From: Oasisia sp. SBJ-2009
Taxonomy: Eukaryota; Annelida; Polychaeta; Sabellida; Siboglinidae
Reading direction: 5' to 3'
DNA: 64,000 nucleotides
NCBI GenBank assembly: GCA_964017155.1
Contig: OZ024855.1
Span: forward strand, 682,001 to 746,000
This document shows, in pieces, positions 11,301 through 23,472 of the stretch. How positions within the stretch are numbered: the first letter of the stretch is position 1; each line of letters starts with the position of its first letter. The notes under the pieces were generated by a model. The model had not been told where the DNA came from, ran no database searches, and saw nothing but the letters and a program-made list of their open reading frames with translations. Position numbers and translations under genes: made by a program.

Positions 11301-11559
11301 CCGGTCGCTCTTCTCGGGCGTATTCCACGCACGGAGTGTAACTACGACTCTCTCGACGAAACCGACTGACCGTGCGCGTCGTCTTGCCAACTTTTGGAAA
11401 CAAATCGAGGAAAACGACAAAGTCCGATCCGTCTACGGGGGATCAGTTGGGGAAGTCTGTTTACATTCTTTTCAACAGAATTCCGTGCCGACCGCTGGGT
11501 AAACGGCGGGAGTAATAATGAACCACTAAATAGATGAGGTGACGAGGCATTTGGCGACC
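8311..11559 (+). repeat. 3,249-bp block, second tandem copy
   Basis: This is the direct tandem copy of 5062-8310 with the same nine haplotypes in the same order. A partial third start is suggested at 12282, where the TTTTCATTC unit and its follower recur before the series changes. Confidence 0.87.
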
Positions 11560-14208
11560 TTAACAGGGTGATAGTTGCACAAATCGAGGAAAACGACAAA
11601 GTCCGATCCGTCTACGGGGGATCAGTTTTGAGAATCGAGAGAAACGGCCAAGTTCGACGCGCCGGTCGGTCTTCTCGGGCGTATTCCACGCACGGAGTGT
11701 AACTACGACTCTCTCGACGAAACCAACTGACCGTGCGCGTCGTCTTGCCAACTTTTGGAAACAAATCGAGGAAAACGACAAAGTCCGATCCGTCTACGGG
11801 GGATCAGTTGGGGAAGTCTGTTTACATTCTTTTCAACATAATTCCGTGGCGACCGCTGGGTAAACGGCGGGAGTAATAATGAACCACTAACTAGATGAGG
11901 TGACGAGGCATTTGGCGACCTTAACAGGGTGATAGTTGCACAAATCGAGGAAAACGACAAAGTCCGATCCGTCTACGGGGGATCAGTTTTGAGAATCGAG
12001 AGAAACGGCCAAGTTCGACGCGCCGGTCGGTCTTCTCGGGCGTGTTCCACGCACGGAGTGTAACTACGACTCTCTCGACGAAACCAACTGACCGTGCGCG
12101 TCGTCTTGCCAACTTTTGGAAACAAATCGAGGAAAACGACAAAGTCCGATCCGTCCACGGGGGATCAGTTGGGGAAGTCTGTTTACATTCTTTTCAACAT
12201 AATTCCGTGGCGACCGCTGGGTAAACGGCGGGAGTAATAATGAACCACTAACTAGATGAGGTGACGAGGCATTTGGCGACCTTAACAGGGTGATAGTTGC
12301 ACAAATCGAGGAAAACGACAAAGTCCGATCCGTCTACGGGGGATCAGTTTTGAGAATCGAGAGAAACGGCCAAGTTCGACGCGCCGGTCGGTCTTCTCGG
12401 GCGTGTTCCACGCACGGAGTGTAACTACGACTCTCTCGACGAAACCAACTGACCGTGCGCGTCGTCTTGCCAACTTTTGGAAACAAATCGAGGAAAACGA
12501 CAAAGTCCGATCCGTCTACGGGGGATCAGTTGGGGAAGTCTGTTTTCATTCTTTTCAACATAATTCCGTGGCGACCTCTGGGTAAACGGCGGGAGTAATA
12601 ATGAACCACTAACTAGATGAGGTGACGAGGCATTTGGCGACCTTAACAGGGTGATAGTTGCACAAATCGAGGAAAACGACAAAGTCCGATCCGTCTACGG
12701 GGGATCAGTTTTGAGAATCGAGAGAAACGGCCAAGTTCGACGCGCCGGTCGGTCTTCTCGGGCGTATTCCACGCTCGGAGTGTAACTACGACTCTCTCGA
12801 CGAAACCAACTGACCGTGCGCGTCGTCTTGCCAACTTTTGGAAACAAATCGAGGAAAACGACAAAGTCCGATCCGTCTACGGGGGATCAGTTGGGGAAGT
12901 CTGTTTACATTCTTTTCAACAGAATTCCGTGCCGACCGCTGGGTAAACGGCGGGAGTAATAATGAACCACTAACTAGATGAGGTGACGAGGCATTTGGCG
13001 ACCTTAACAGGGTGATAGTTGCACAAATCGAGGAAAACGACAAAGTCCGATCCGTCTACGGGGGATCAGTTTTGAGAATCGAGAGAAACGGCCAAGTTCG
13101 ACGCGCCGGTCGGTCTTCTCGGGCGTATTCCACGCACGGAGTGTAACTACGACTCTCTCGACGAAACCAACTGACCGTGCGCGTCGTCTTGCCAACTTTT
13201 GGAAACAAATCGAGGAAAACGACAAAGTCCGATCCGTCTACGGGGGATCAGTTGGGGAAGTATGTTTACATTCTTTTCAACAGAATTCCGTGCCGACCGC
13301 TGGGTAAACGGCGGGAGTAATAATGAACCACTAACTAGATGAGGTGACGAGGCATTTGGCGACCTTAACAGGGTGATAGTTGCACAAATCGATGAAAACG
13401 ACAAAGTCCGATCCGTCTACGGGGGATCAGTTTTGAGAATCGAGAGAAACGGCCAAGTTCGACGCGCCGGTCGCTCTTCTCGGGCGTATTCCACGCACGG
13501 AGTGTAACTACGACTCTCTCGACGAAACCGACTGACCGTGCGCGTCGTCTTGCCAACTTTTGGAAACAAATCGAGGAAAACGACAAAGTCCGATCCGTCT
13601 ACGGGGGATCAGTTGGGGAAGTCTGTTTACATTCTTTTCAACAGAATTCCGTGCCGACCGCTGGGTAAACGGCGGGAGTAATAATGAACCACTAAATAGA
13701 TGAGGTGACGAGGCATTTGGCGACCTTAACAGGGTGATAGTTGCACAAATCGAGGAAAACGACAAAGTCCGATCCGTCTACGGGGGATCAGTTTTGAGAA
13801 TCGAGAGAAACGGCCAAGTTCGACGCGCCGGTCGGTCTTCTCGGGCGTATTCCACGCACGGAGTGTAACTACGACTCTCTCGACGAAACCAACTGACCGT
13901 GCGCGTCGTCTTGCCAACTTTTGGAAACAAATCGAGGAAAACGACAAAGTCCGATCCGTCTACGGGGGATCAGTTGGGGAAGTCTGTTTACATTCTTTTC
14001 AACAGAATTCCGTGCCGACCGCTGGGTAAACGGCGGGAGTAATAATGAACCACTAAATAGATGAGGTGACGAGGCATTTGGCGACCTTAACAGGGTGATA
14101 GTTGCACAAATCGAGGAAAACGACAAAGTCCGATCCGTCTACGGGGGATCAGTTTTGAGAATCGAGAGAAACGGCCAAGTTCGACGCGCCGGTCGGTCTT
14201 CTCGGGCG

Positions 14209-15162
14209 TATTCCACGCACGGAGTGTAACTACGACTCTCTCGACGAAACCAACTGACCGTGCGCGTCGTCTTGCCAACTTTTGGAAACAAATCGAGGAA
14301 AACGACAAAGTCCGATCCGTCTACGGGGGATCAGTTGGGGAAGTCTGTTTACATTCTTTTCAACATAATTCCGTGGCGACCGCTGGGTAAACGGCGGGAG
14401 TAATAATGAACCACTAACTAGATGAGGTGACGAGGCATTTGGCGACCTTAACAGGGTGATAGTTGCACAAATCGAGGAAAACGACAAAGTCCGATCCGTC
14501 TACGGGGGATCAGTTTTGAGAATCGAGAGAAACGGCCAAGTTCGACGCGCCGGTCGGTCTTCTCGGGCGTGTTCCACGCACGGAGTGTAACTACGACTCT
14601 CTCGACGAAACCAACTGACCGTGCGCGTCGTCTTGCCAACTTTTGGAAACAAATCGAGGAAAACGACAAAGTCCGATCCGTCTACGGGGGATCAGTTGGG
14701 GAAGTCTGTTTACATTCTTTTCAACATAATTCCGTGGCGACCGCTGGGTAAACGGCGGGAGTAATAATGAACCACTAACTAGATGAGGTGACGAGGCATT
14801 TGGCGACCTTAACAGGGTGATAGTTGCACAAATCGAGGAAAACGACAAAGTCCGATCCGTCTACGGGGGATCAGTTTTGAGAATCGAGAGAAACGGCCAA
14901 GTTCGACGCGCCGGTCGGTCTTCTCGGGCGTGTTCCACGCACGGAGTGTAACTACGACTCTCTCGACGAAACCAACTGACCGTGCGCGTCGTCTTGCCAA
15001 CTTTTGGAAACAAATCGAGGAAAACGACAAAGTCCGATCCGTCTACGGGGGATCAGTTGGGGAAGTCTGTTTTCATTCTTTTCAACATAATTCCGTGGCG
15101 ACCGCTGGGTAAACGGCGGGAGTAATAATGAACCACTAACTAGATGAGGTGACGAGGCATTT
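14209..15162 (+). repeat. Ordinary satellite units closing higher-order repeat copy 1
   Basis: This stretch of about 2.6 units contains no gene. It completes the 15,162-bp period but has no counterpart at the matching place after copy 2. Its units carry the ACATAATTCC variant. The last B half combines TTTTCATTC with the common ACCGCTGGG, whereas elsewhere TTTTCATTC goes with ACCTCTGGG, so it looks like a recombinant or ancestral haplotype. Confidence 0.8.
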
Positions 15163-18100
15163 GGCGACCTTAACAGGGTGATAGTTGCACAAATCGAGGA
15201 AAACGACAAAGTCCGATCCGTCTACGGGGGATCAGTTTTGAGAATCGAGAGAAACGGCCAAGTTCGACGCGCCGGTCGGTCTTCTCGGGCGTATTCCACG
15301 CACGGAGTGTAACTACGACTCTCTCGACGAAACCAACTGACCGTGCGCGTCGTCTTGCCAACTTTTGGAAACAAATCGAGGAAAACGACAAAGTCCGATC
15401 CGTCTACGGGGGATCAGTTGGGGAAGTCTGTTTACATTCTTTTCAACAGAATTCCGTGCCGACCGCTGGGTAAACGGCGGGAGTAATAATGAACCACTAA
15501 CTAGATGAGGTGACGAGGCATTTGGAGACCTTAACAGGGTGTTAGTTGCAAAAATCGAGGAAAACGACAAAGTCCGATCCGTCTACGGGGGATCAGTTTT
15601 GAGAATCGAGAGAAACGGCCAAGTTCGACGCGCCGGTCGGTCTTCTCGGGCGTATTCCACGCTCGGAGTGTAACTACGACTCTCTCGACGAAACCAACTG
15701 ACCGTGCGCGTCGTCTTGCCAACTTTTGGAAACAAATCGAGGAAAACGACAAAGTCCGATCCGTCTACGGGGGATCAGTTGGGGAAGTCTGTTTACATTC
15801 TTTTCAACAGAATTCCGTGCCGACCGCTGGGTAAACGGCGGGAGTAATAATGAACCACTAACTAGATGAGGTGACGAGGCATTTGGCGACCTTAACAGGG
15901 TGATAGTTGCACAAATCGAGGAAAACGACAAAGTCCGATCCGTCTACGGGGGATCAGTTTTGAGAATCGAGAGAAACGGCCAAGTTCGACGCGCCGGTCG
16001 GTCTTCTCGGGCGTATTCCACGCACGGAGTGTAACTACGACTCTCTCGACGAAACCAACTGACCGTGCGCGTCTTCTTGCCAACTTTTGGAAACAAATCG
16101 AGGAAAACGACAAAGTCCGATCCGTCTACGGGGGATCAGTTGGGGAAGTATGTTTACATTCTTTTCAACATAATTCCGTGGCGACCGCTGGGTAAACGGC
16201 GGGAGTAATAATGAACCACTAACTAGATGAGGTGACGAGGCATTTGGCGACCTTAACAGGGTGATAGTTGCACAAATCGAGGAAAACGACAAAGTCCGAT
16301 CCGTCTACGGGGGATCAGTTTTGAGAATCGAGAGAAACGGCCAAGTTCGACGCGCCGGTCGGTCTTCTCGGGCGTGTTCCACGCACGGAGTGTAACTACG
16401 ACTCTCTCGACGAAACCAACTGACCGTGCGCGTCGTCTTGCCAACTTTTGGAAACAAATCGAGGAAAACGACAAAGTCCGATCCGTCTACGGGGGATCAG
16501 TTGGGGAAGTCTGTTTACATTCTTTTCAACATAATTCCGTGGCGACCGCTGGGTAAACGGCGGGAGTAATAATGAACCACTAACTAGATGAGGTGACGAG
16601 GCATTTGGCGACCTTAACAGGGTGATAGTTGCACAAATCGAGGAAAACGACAAAGTCCGATCCGTCTACGGGGGATCAGTTTTGAGAATCGAGAGAAACG
16701 GCCAAGTTCGACGCGCCGGTCGGTCTTCTCGGGCGTATTCCACGCACGGAGTGTAACTACGACTCTCTCGACGAAACCAACTGACCGTGCGCGTCGTCTT
16801 GCCAACTTTTGGAAACAAATCGAGGAAAACGACAAAGTCCGATCCGTCTACGGGGGATCAGTTGGGGAAGTCTGTTTACATTCTTTTCAACAGAATTCCG
16901 TGCCGACCGCTGGGTAAACGGCGGGAGTAATAATGAACCACTAACTAGATGAGGTGACGAGGCATTTGGAGACCTTAACAGGGTGTTAGTTGCAAAAATC
17001 GAGGAAAACGACAAAGTCCGATCCGTCTACGGGGGATCAGTTTTGAGAATCGAGAGAAACGGCCAAGTTCGACGCGCCGGTCGGTCTTCTCGGGCGTGTT
17101 CCACGCACGGAGTGTAACTACGACTCTCTCGACGAAACCAACTGACCGTGCGCGTCGTCTTGCCAACTTTTGGAAACAAATCGAGGAAAACGACAAAGTC
17201 CGATCCGTCTACGGGGGATCAGTTGGGGAAGTCTGTTTACATTCTTTTCAACATAATTCCGTGGCGACCGCTGGGTAAACGGCGGGAGTAATAATGAACC
17301 ACTAACTAGATGAGGTGACGAGGCATTTGGCGACCTTAACAGGGTGATAGTTGCACAAATCGAGGAAAACGACAAAGTCCGATCCGTCTACGGGGGATCA
17401 GTTTTGAGAATCGAGAGAAACGGCCAAGTTCGACGCGCCGGTCGGTCTTCTCGGGCGTATTCCACGCACGGAGTGTAACTACGACTCTCTCGACGAAACC
17501 AACTGACCGTGCGCGTCGTCTTGCCAACTTTTGGAAACAAATCGAGGAAAACGACAAAGTCCGATCCGTCTACGGGGGATCAGTTGGGGAAGTCTGTTTA
17601 CATTCTTTTCAACAGAATTCCGTGCCGACCGCTGGGTAAACGGCGGGAGTAATAATGAACCACTAACTAGATGAGGTGACGAGGCATTTGGAGACCTTAA
17701 CAGGGTGTTAGTTGCAAAAATCGAGGAAAACGACAAAGTCCGATCCGTCTACGGGGGATCAGTTTTGAGAATCGAGAGAAACGGCCAAGTTCGACGCGCC
17801 GGTCGGTCTTCTCGGGCGTATTCCACGCTCGGAGTGTAACTACGACTCTCTCGACGAAACCAACTGACCGTGCGCGTCGTCTTGCCAACTTTTGGAAACA
17901 AATCGAGGAAAACGACAAAGTCCGATCCGTCTACGGGGGATCAGTTGGGGAAGTCTGTTTACATTCTTTTCAACAGAATTCCGTGCCGACCGCTGGGTAA
18001 ACGGCGGGAGTAATAATGAACCACTAAATAGATGAGGTGACGAGGCATTTGGCGACCTTAACAGGGTGATAGTTGCACAAATCGAGGAAAACGACAAAGT

Positions 18101-20223
18101 CCGATCCGTCTACGGGGGATCAGTTTTGAGAATCGAGAGAAACGGCCAAGTTCGACGCGCCGGTCGGTCTTCTCGGGCGTATTCCACGCTCGGAGTGTAA
18201 CTACGACTCTCTCGACGAAACCAACTGACCGTGCGCGTCGTCTTGCCAACTTTTGGAAACAAATCGAGGAAAACGACAAAGTCCGATCCGTCTACGGGGG
18301 ATCAGTTGGGGAAGTCTGTTTACATTCTTTTCAACAGAATTCCGTGCCGACCGCTGGGTAAACGGCGGGAGTAATAATGAACCACTAACTAGATGAGGTG
18401 ACGAGGCATTTGGCGACCTTAACAGGGTGATAGTTGCACAAATCGAGGAAAACGACAAAGTCCGATCCGTCTACGGGGGATCAGTTTTGAGAATCGAGAG
18501 AAACGGCCAAGTTCGACGCGCCGGTCGGTCTTCTCGGGCGTATTCCACGCACGGAGTGTAACTACGACTCTCTCGACGAAACCAACTGACCGTGCGCGTC
18601 GTCTTGCCAACTTTTGGAAACAAATCGAGGAAAACGACAAAGTCCGATCCGTCTACGGGGGATCAGTTGGGGAAGTATGTTTACATTCTTTTCAACAGAA
18701 TTCCGTGCCGACCGCTGGGTAAACGGCGGGAGTAATAATGAACCACTAACTAGATGAGGTGACGAGGCATTTGGCGACCTTAACAGGGTGATAGTTGCAC
18801 AAATCGATGAAAACGACAAAGTCCGATCCGTCTACGGGGGATCAGTTTTGAGAATCGAGAGAAACGGCCAAGTTCGACGCGCCGGTCGCTCTTCTCGGGC
18901 GTATTCCACGCACGGAGTGTAACTACGACTCTCTCGACGAAACCGACTGACCGTGCGCGTCGTCTTGCCAACTTTTGGAAACAAATCGAGGAAAACGACA
19001 AAGTCCGATCCGTCTACGGGGGATCAGTTGGGGAAGTCTGTTTACATTCTTTTCAACAGAATTCCGTGCCGACCGCTGGGTAAACGGCGGGAGTAATAAT
19101 GAACCACTAAATAGATGAGGTGACGAGGCATTTGGCGACCTTAACAGGGTGATAGTTGCACAAATCGAGGAAAACGACAAAGTCCGATCCGTCTACGGGG
19201 GATCAGTTTTGAGAATCGAGAGAAACGGCCAAGTTCGACGCGCCGGTCGGTCTTCTCGGGCGTATTCCACGCACGGAGTGTAACTACGACTCTCTCGACG
19301 AAACCAACTGACCGTGCGCGTCGTCTTGCCAACTTTTGGAAACAAATCGAGGAAAACGACAAAGTCCGATCCGTCTACGGGGGATCAGTTGGGGAAGTAT
19401 GTTTACATTCTTTTCAACAGAATTCCGTGCCGACCGCTGGGTAAACGGCGGGAGTAATAATGAACCACTAACTAGATGAGGTGACGAGGCATTTGGCGAC
19501 CTTAACAGGGTGATAGTTGCACAAATCGATGAAAACGACAAAGTCCGATCCGTCTACGGGGGATCAGTTTTGAGAATCGAGAGAAACGGCCAAGTTCGAC
19601 GCGCCGGTCGCTCTTCTCGGGCGTATTCCACGCACGGAGTGTAACTACGACTCTCTCGACGAAACCGACTGACCGTGCGCGTCGTCTTGCCAACTTTTGG
19701 AAACAAATCGAGGAAAACGACAAAGTCCGATCCGTCTACGGGGGATCAGTTGGGGAAGTCTGTTTACATTCTTTTCAACAGAATTCCGTGCCGACCGCTG
19801 GGTAAACGGCGGGAGTAATAATGAACCACTAAATAGATGAGGTGACGAGGCATTTGGCGACCTTAACAGGGTGATAGTTGCACAAATCGAGGAAAACGAC
19901 AAAGTCCGATCCGTCTACGGGGGATCAGTTTTGAGAATCGAGAGAAACGGCCAAGTTCGACGCGCCGGTCGGTCTTCTCGGGCGTATTCCACGCACGGAG
20001 TGTAACTACGACTCTCTCGACGAAACCAACTGACCGTGCGCGTCGTCTTGCCAACTTTTGGAAACAAATCGAGGAAAACGACAAAGTCCGATCCGTCTAC
20101 GGGGGATCAGTTGGGGAAGTCTGTTTACATTCTTTTCAACAGAATTCCGTGCCGACCGCTGGGTAAACGGCGGGAGTAATAATGAACCACTAAATAGATG
20201 AGGTGACGAGGCATTTGGCGACC

Positions 20224-23200
20224 TTAACAGGGTGATAGTTGCACAAATCGAGGAAAACGACAAAGTCCGATCCGTCTACGGGGGATCAGTTTTGAGAATC
20301 GAGAGAAACGGCCAAGTTCGACGCGCCGGTCGGTCTTCTCGGGCGTGTTCCACGCACGGAGTGTAACTACGACTCTCTCGACGAAACCAACTGACCGTGC
20401 GCGTCGTCTTGCCAACTTTTGGAAACAAATCGAGGAAAACGACAAAGTCCGATCCGTCTACGGGGGATCAGTTGGGGAAGTCTGTTTTCATTCTTTTCAA
20501 CATAATTCCGTGGCGACCTCTGGGTAAACGGCGGGAGTAATAATGAACCACTAACTAGATGAGGTGACGAGGCATTTGGCGACCTTAACAGGGTGATAGT
20601 TGCACAAATCGAGGAAAACGACAAAGTCCGATCCGTCTACGGGGGATCAGTTTTGAGAATCGAGAGAAACGGCCAAGTTCGACGCGCCGGTCGGTCTTCT
20701 CGGGCGTATTCCACGCTCGGAGTGTAACTACGACTCTCTCGACGAAACCAACTGACCGTGCGCGTCGTCTTGCCAACTTTTGGAAACAAATCGAGGAAAA
20801 CGACAAAGTCCGATCCGTCTACGGGGGATCAGTTGGGGAAGTCTGTTTACATTCTTTTCAACAGAATTCCGTGCCGACCGCTGGGTAAACGGCGGGAGTA
20901 ATAATGAACCACTAACTAGATGAGGTGACGAGGCATTTGGCGACCTTAACAGGGTGATAGTTGCACAAATCGAGGAAAACGACAAAGTCCGATCCGTCTA
21001 CGGGGGATCAGTTTTGAGAATCGAGAGAAACGGCCAAGTTCGACGCGCCGGTCGGTCTTCTCGGGCGTGTTCCACGCACGGAGTGTAACTACGACTCTCT
21101 CGACGAAACCAACTGAGCGTGCGCGTCGTCTTGCCAACTTTTGGAAATAAATCGAGGAAAACGACAAAGTCCGATCCGTCTACGGGGGATCAGTTGGGGA
21201 AGTCTGTTTACATTCTTTTCAACAGAATTCCGTGCCGACCGCTGGGTAAACGGCGGGAGTAATAATGAACCACTAACTAGATGAGGTGACGAGGCATTTG
21301 GAGACCTTAACAGGGTGTTAGTTGCAAAAATCGAGGAAAACGACAAAGTCCGATCCGTCTACGGGGGATCAGTTTTGAGAATCGAGAGAAACGGCCAAGT
21401 TCGACGCGCCGGTCGGTCTTCTCGGGCGTATTCCACGCTCGGAGTGTAACTACGACTCTCTCGACGAAACCAACTGACCGTGCGCGTCGTCTTGCCAACT
21501 TTTGGAAACAAATCGAGGAAAACGACAAAGTCCGATCCGTCTACGGGGGATCAGTTGGGGAAGTCTGTTTACATTCTTTTCAACAGAATTCCGTGCCGAC
21601 CGCTGGGTAAACGGCGGGAGTAATAATGAACCACTAACTAGATGAGGTGACGAGGCATTTGGCGACCTTAACAGGGTGATAGTTGCACAAATCGAGGAAA
21701 ACGACAAAGTCCGATCCGTCTACGGGGGATCAGTTTTGAGAATCGAGAGAAACGGCCAAGTTCGACGCGCCGGTCGGTCTTCTCGGGCGTATTCCACGCA
21801 CGGAGTGTAACTACGACTCTCTCGACGAAACCAACTGACCGTGCGCGTCGTCTTGCCAACTTTTGGAAACAAATCGAGGAAAACGACAAAGTCCGATCCG
21901 TCTACGGGGGATCAGTTGGGGAAGTATGTTTACATTCTTTTCAACAGAATTCCGTGCCGACCGCTGGGTAAACGGCGGGAGTAATAATGAACCACTAACT
22001 AGATGAGGTGACGAGGCATTTGGCGACCTTAACAGGGTGATAGTTGCACAAATCGATGAAAACGACAAAGTCCGATCCGTCTACGGGGGATCAGTTTTGA
22101 GAATCGAGAGAAACGGCCAAGTTCGACGCGCCGGTCGCTCTTCTCGGGCGTATTCCACGCTCGGAGTGTAACTACGACTCTCTCGACGAAACCGACTGAC
22201 CGTGCGCGTCGTCTTGCCAACTTTTGGAAACAAATCGAGGAAAACGACAAAGTCCGATCCGTCTACGGGGGATCAGTTGGGGAAGTCTGTTTACATTCTT
22301 TTCAACAGAATTCCGTGCCGACCGCTGGGTAAACGGCGGGAGTAATAATGAACCACTAAATAGATGAGGTGACGAGGCATTTGGCGACCTTAACAGGGTG
22401 ATAGTTGCACAAATCGAGGAAAACGACAAAGTCCGATCCGTCTACGGGGGATCAGTTTTGAGAATCGAGAGAAACGGCCAAGTTCGACGCGCCGGTCGGT
22501 CTTCTCGGGCGTATTCCACGCACGGAGTGTAACTACGACTCTCTCGACGAAACCAACTGACCGTGCGCGTCGTCTTGCCAACTTTTGGAAACAAATCGAG
22601 GAAAACGACAAAGTCCGATCCGTCTACGGGGGATCAGTTGGGGAAGTCTGTTTACATTCTTTTCAACAGAATTCCGTGCCGACCGCTGGGTAAACGGCGG
22701 GAGTAATAATGAACCACTAACTAGATGAGGTGACGAGGCATTTGGAGACCTTAACAGGGTGTTAGTTGCAAAAATCGAGGAAAACGACAAAGTCCGATCC
22801 GTCTACGGGGGATCAGTTTTGAGAATCGAGAGAAACGGCCAAGTTCGACGCGCCGGTCGGTCTTCTCGGGCGTATTCCACGCTCGGAGTGTAACTACGAC
22901 TCTCTCGACGAAACCAACTGACCGTGCGCGTCGTCTTGCCAACTTTTGGAAACAAATCGAGGAAAACGACAAAGTCCGATCCGTCTACGGGGGATCAGTT
23001 GGGGAAGTCTGTTTACATTCTTTTCAACAGAATTCCGTGCCGACCGCTGGGTAAACGGCGGGAGTAATAATGAACCACTAACTAGATGAGGTGACGAGGC
23101 ATTTGGCGACCTTAACAGGGTGATAGTTGCACAAATCGATGAAAAAGACAAAGTCCGATCCGTCTACGGGGGATCAGTTTTGAGAATCGAGAGAAACGGC

Positions 23201-23472
23201 CAAGTTCGACGCGCCGGTCGCTCTTCTCGGGCGTATTCCACGCACGGAGTGTAACTACGACTCTCTCGACGAAACCGACTGACCGTGCGCGTCGTCTTGC
23301 CAACTTTTGGAAACAAATCGAGGAAAACGACAAAGTCCGATCCGTCTACGGGGGATCAGTTGGGGAAGTCTGTTTACATTCTTTTCAACAGAATTCCGTG
23401 CCGACCGCTGGGTAAACGGCGGGAGTAATAATGAACCACTAAATAGATGAGGTGACGAGGCATTTGGCGACC
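20224..23472 (+). repeat. 3,249-bp block inside higher-order copy 2, first tandem copy
   Basis: This block corresponds to 5062-8310 shifted by 15,162 bp, with the same nine-unit order, including the GAGCGTGCGCG unit near 21,115. Confidence 0.85.

Larger units (their letters stand above)
1..14208 (+). repeat. 15,162-bp higher-order repeat, copy 1
   Basis: The order of unit haplotypes from the window start to about 14,208 recurs in the same order 15,162 bp (42 units) downstream. Shared rare markers include GTCTTCTTGCC near 910 and 16,072 and the GTCCACGG SNP at 12156 and 27318. I compared haplotypes and selected bases, not every position. The left boundary is not seen because copy 1 starts at or before the window edge. 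Correspondence ends near 14,209, where this copy has CGTATTCC and the second has CGTGTTCC. Confidence 0.88.
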
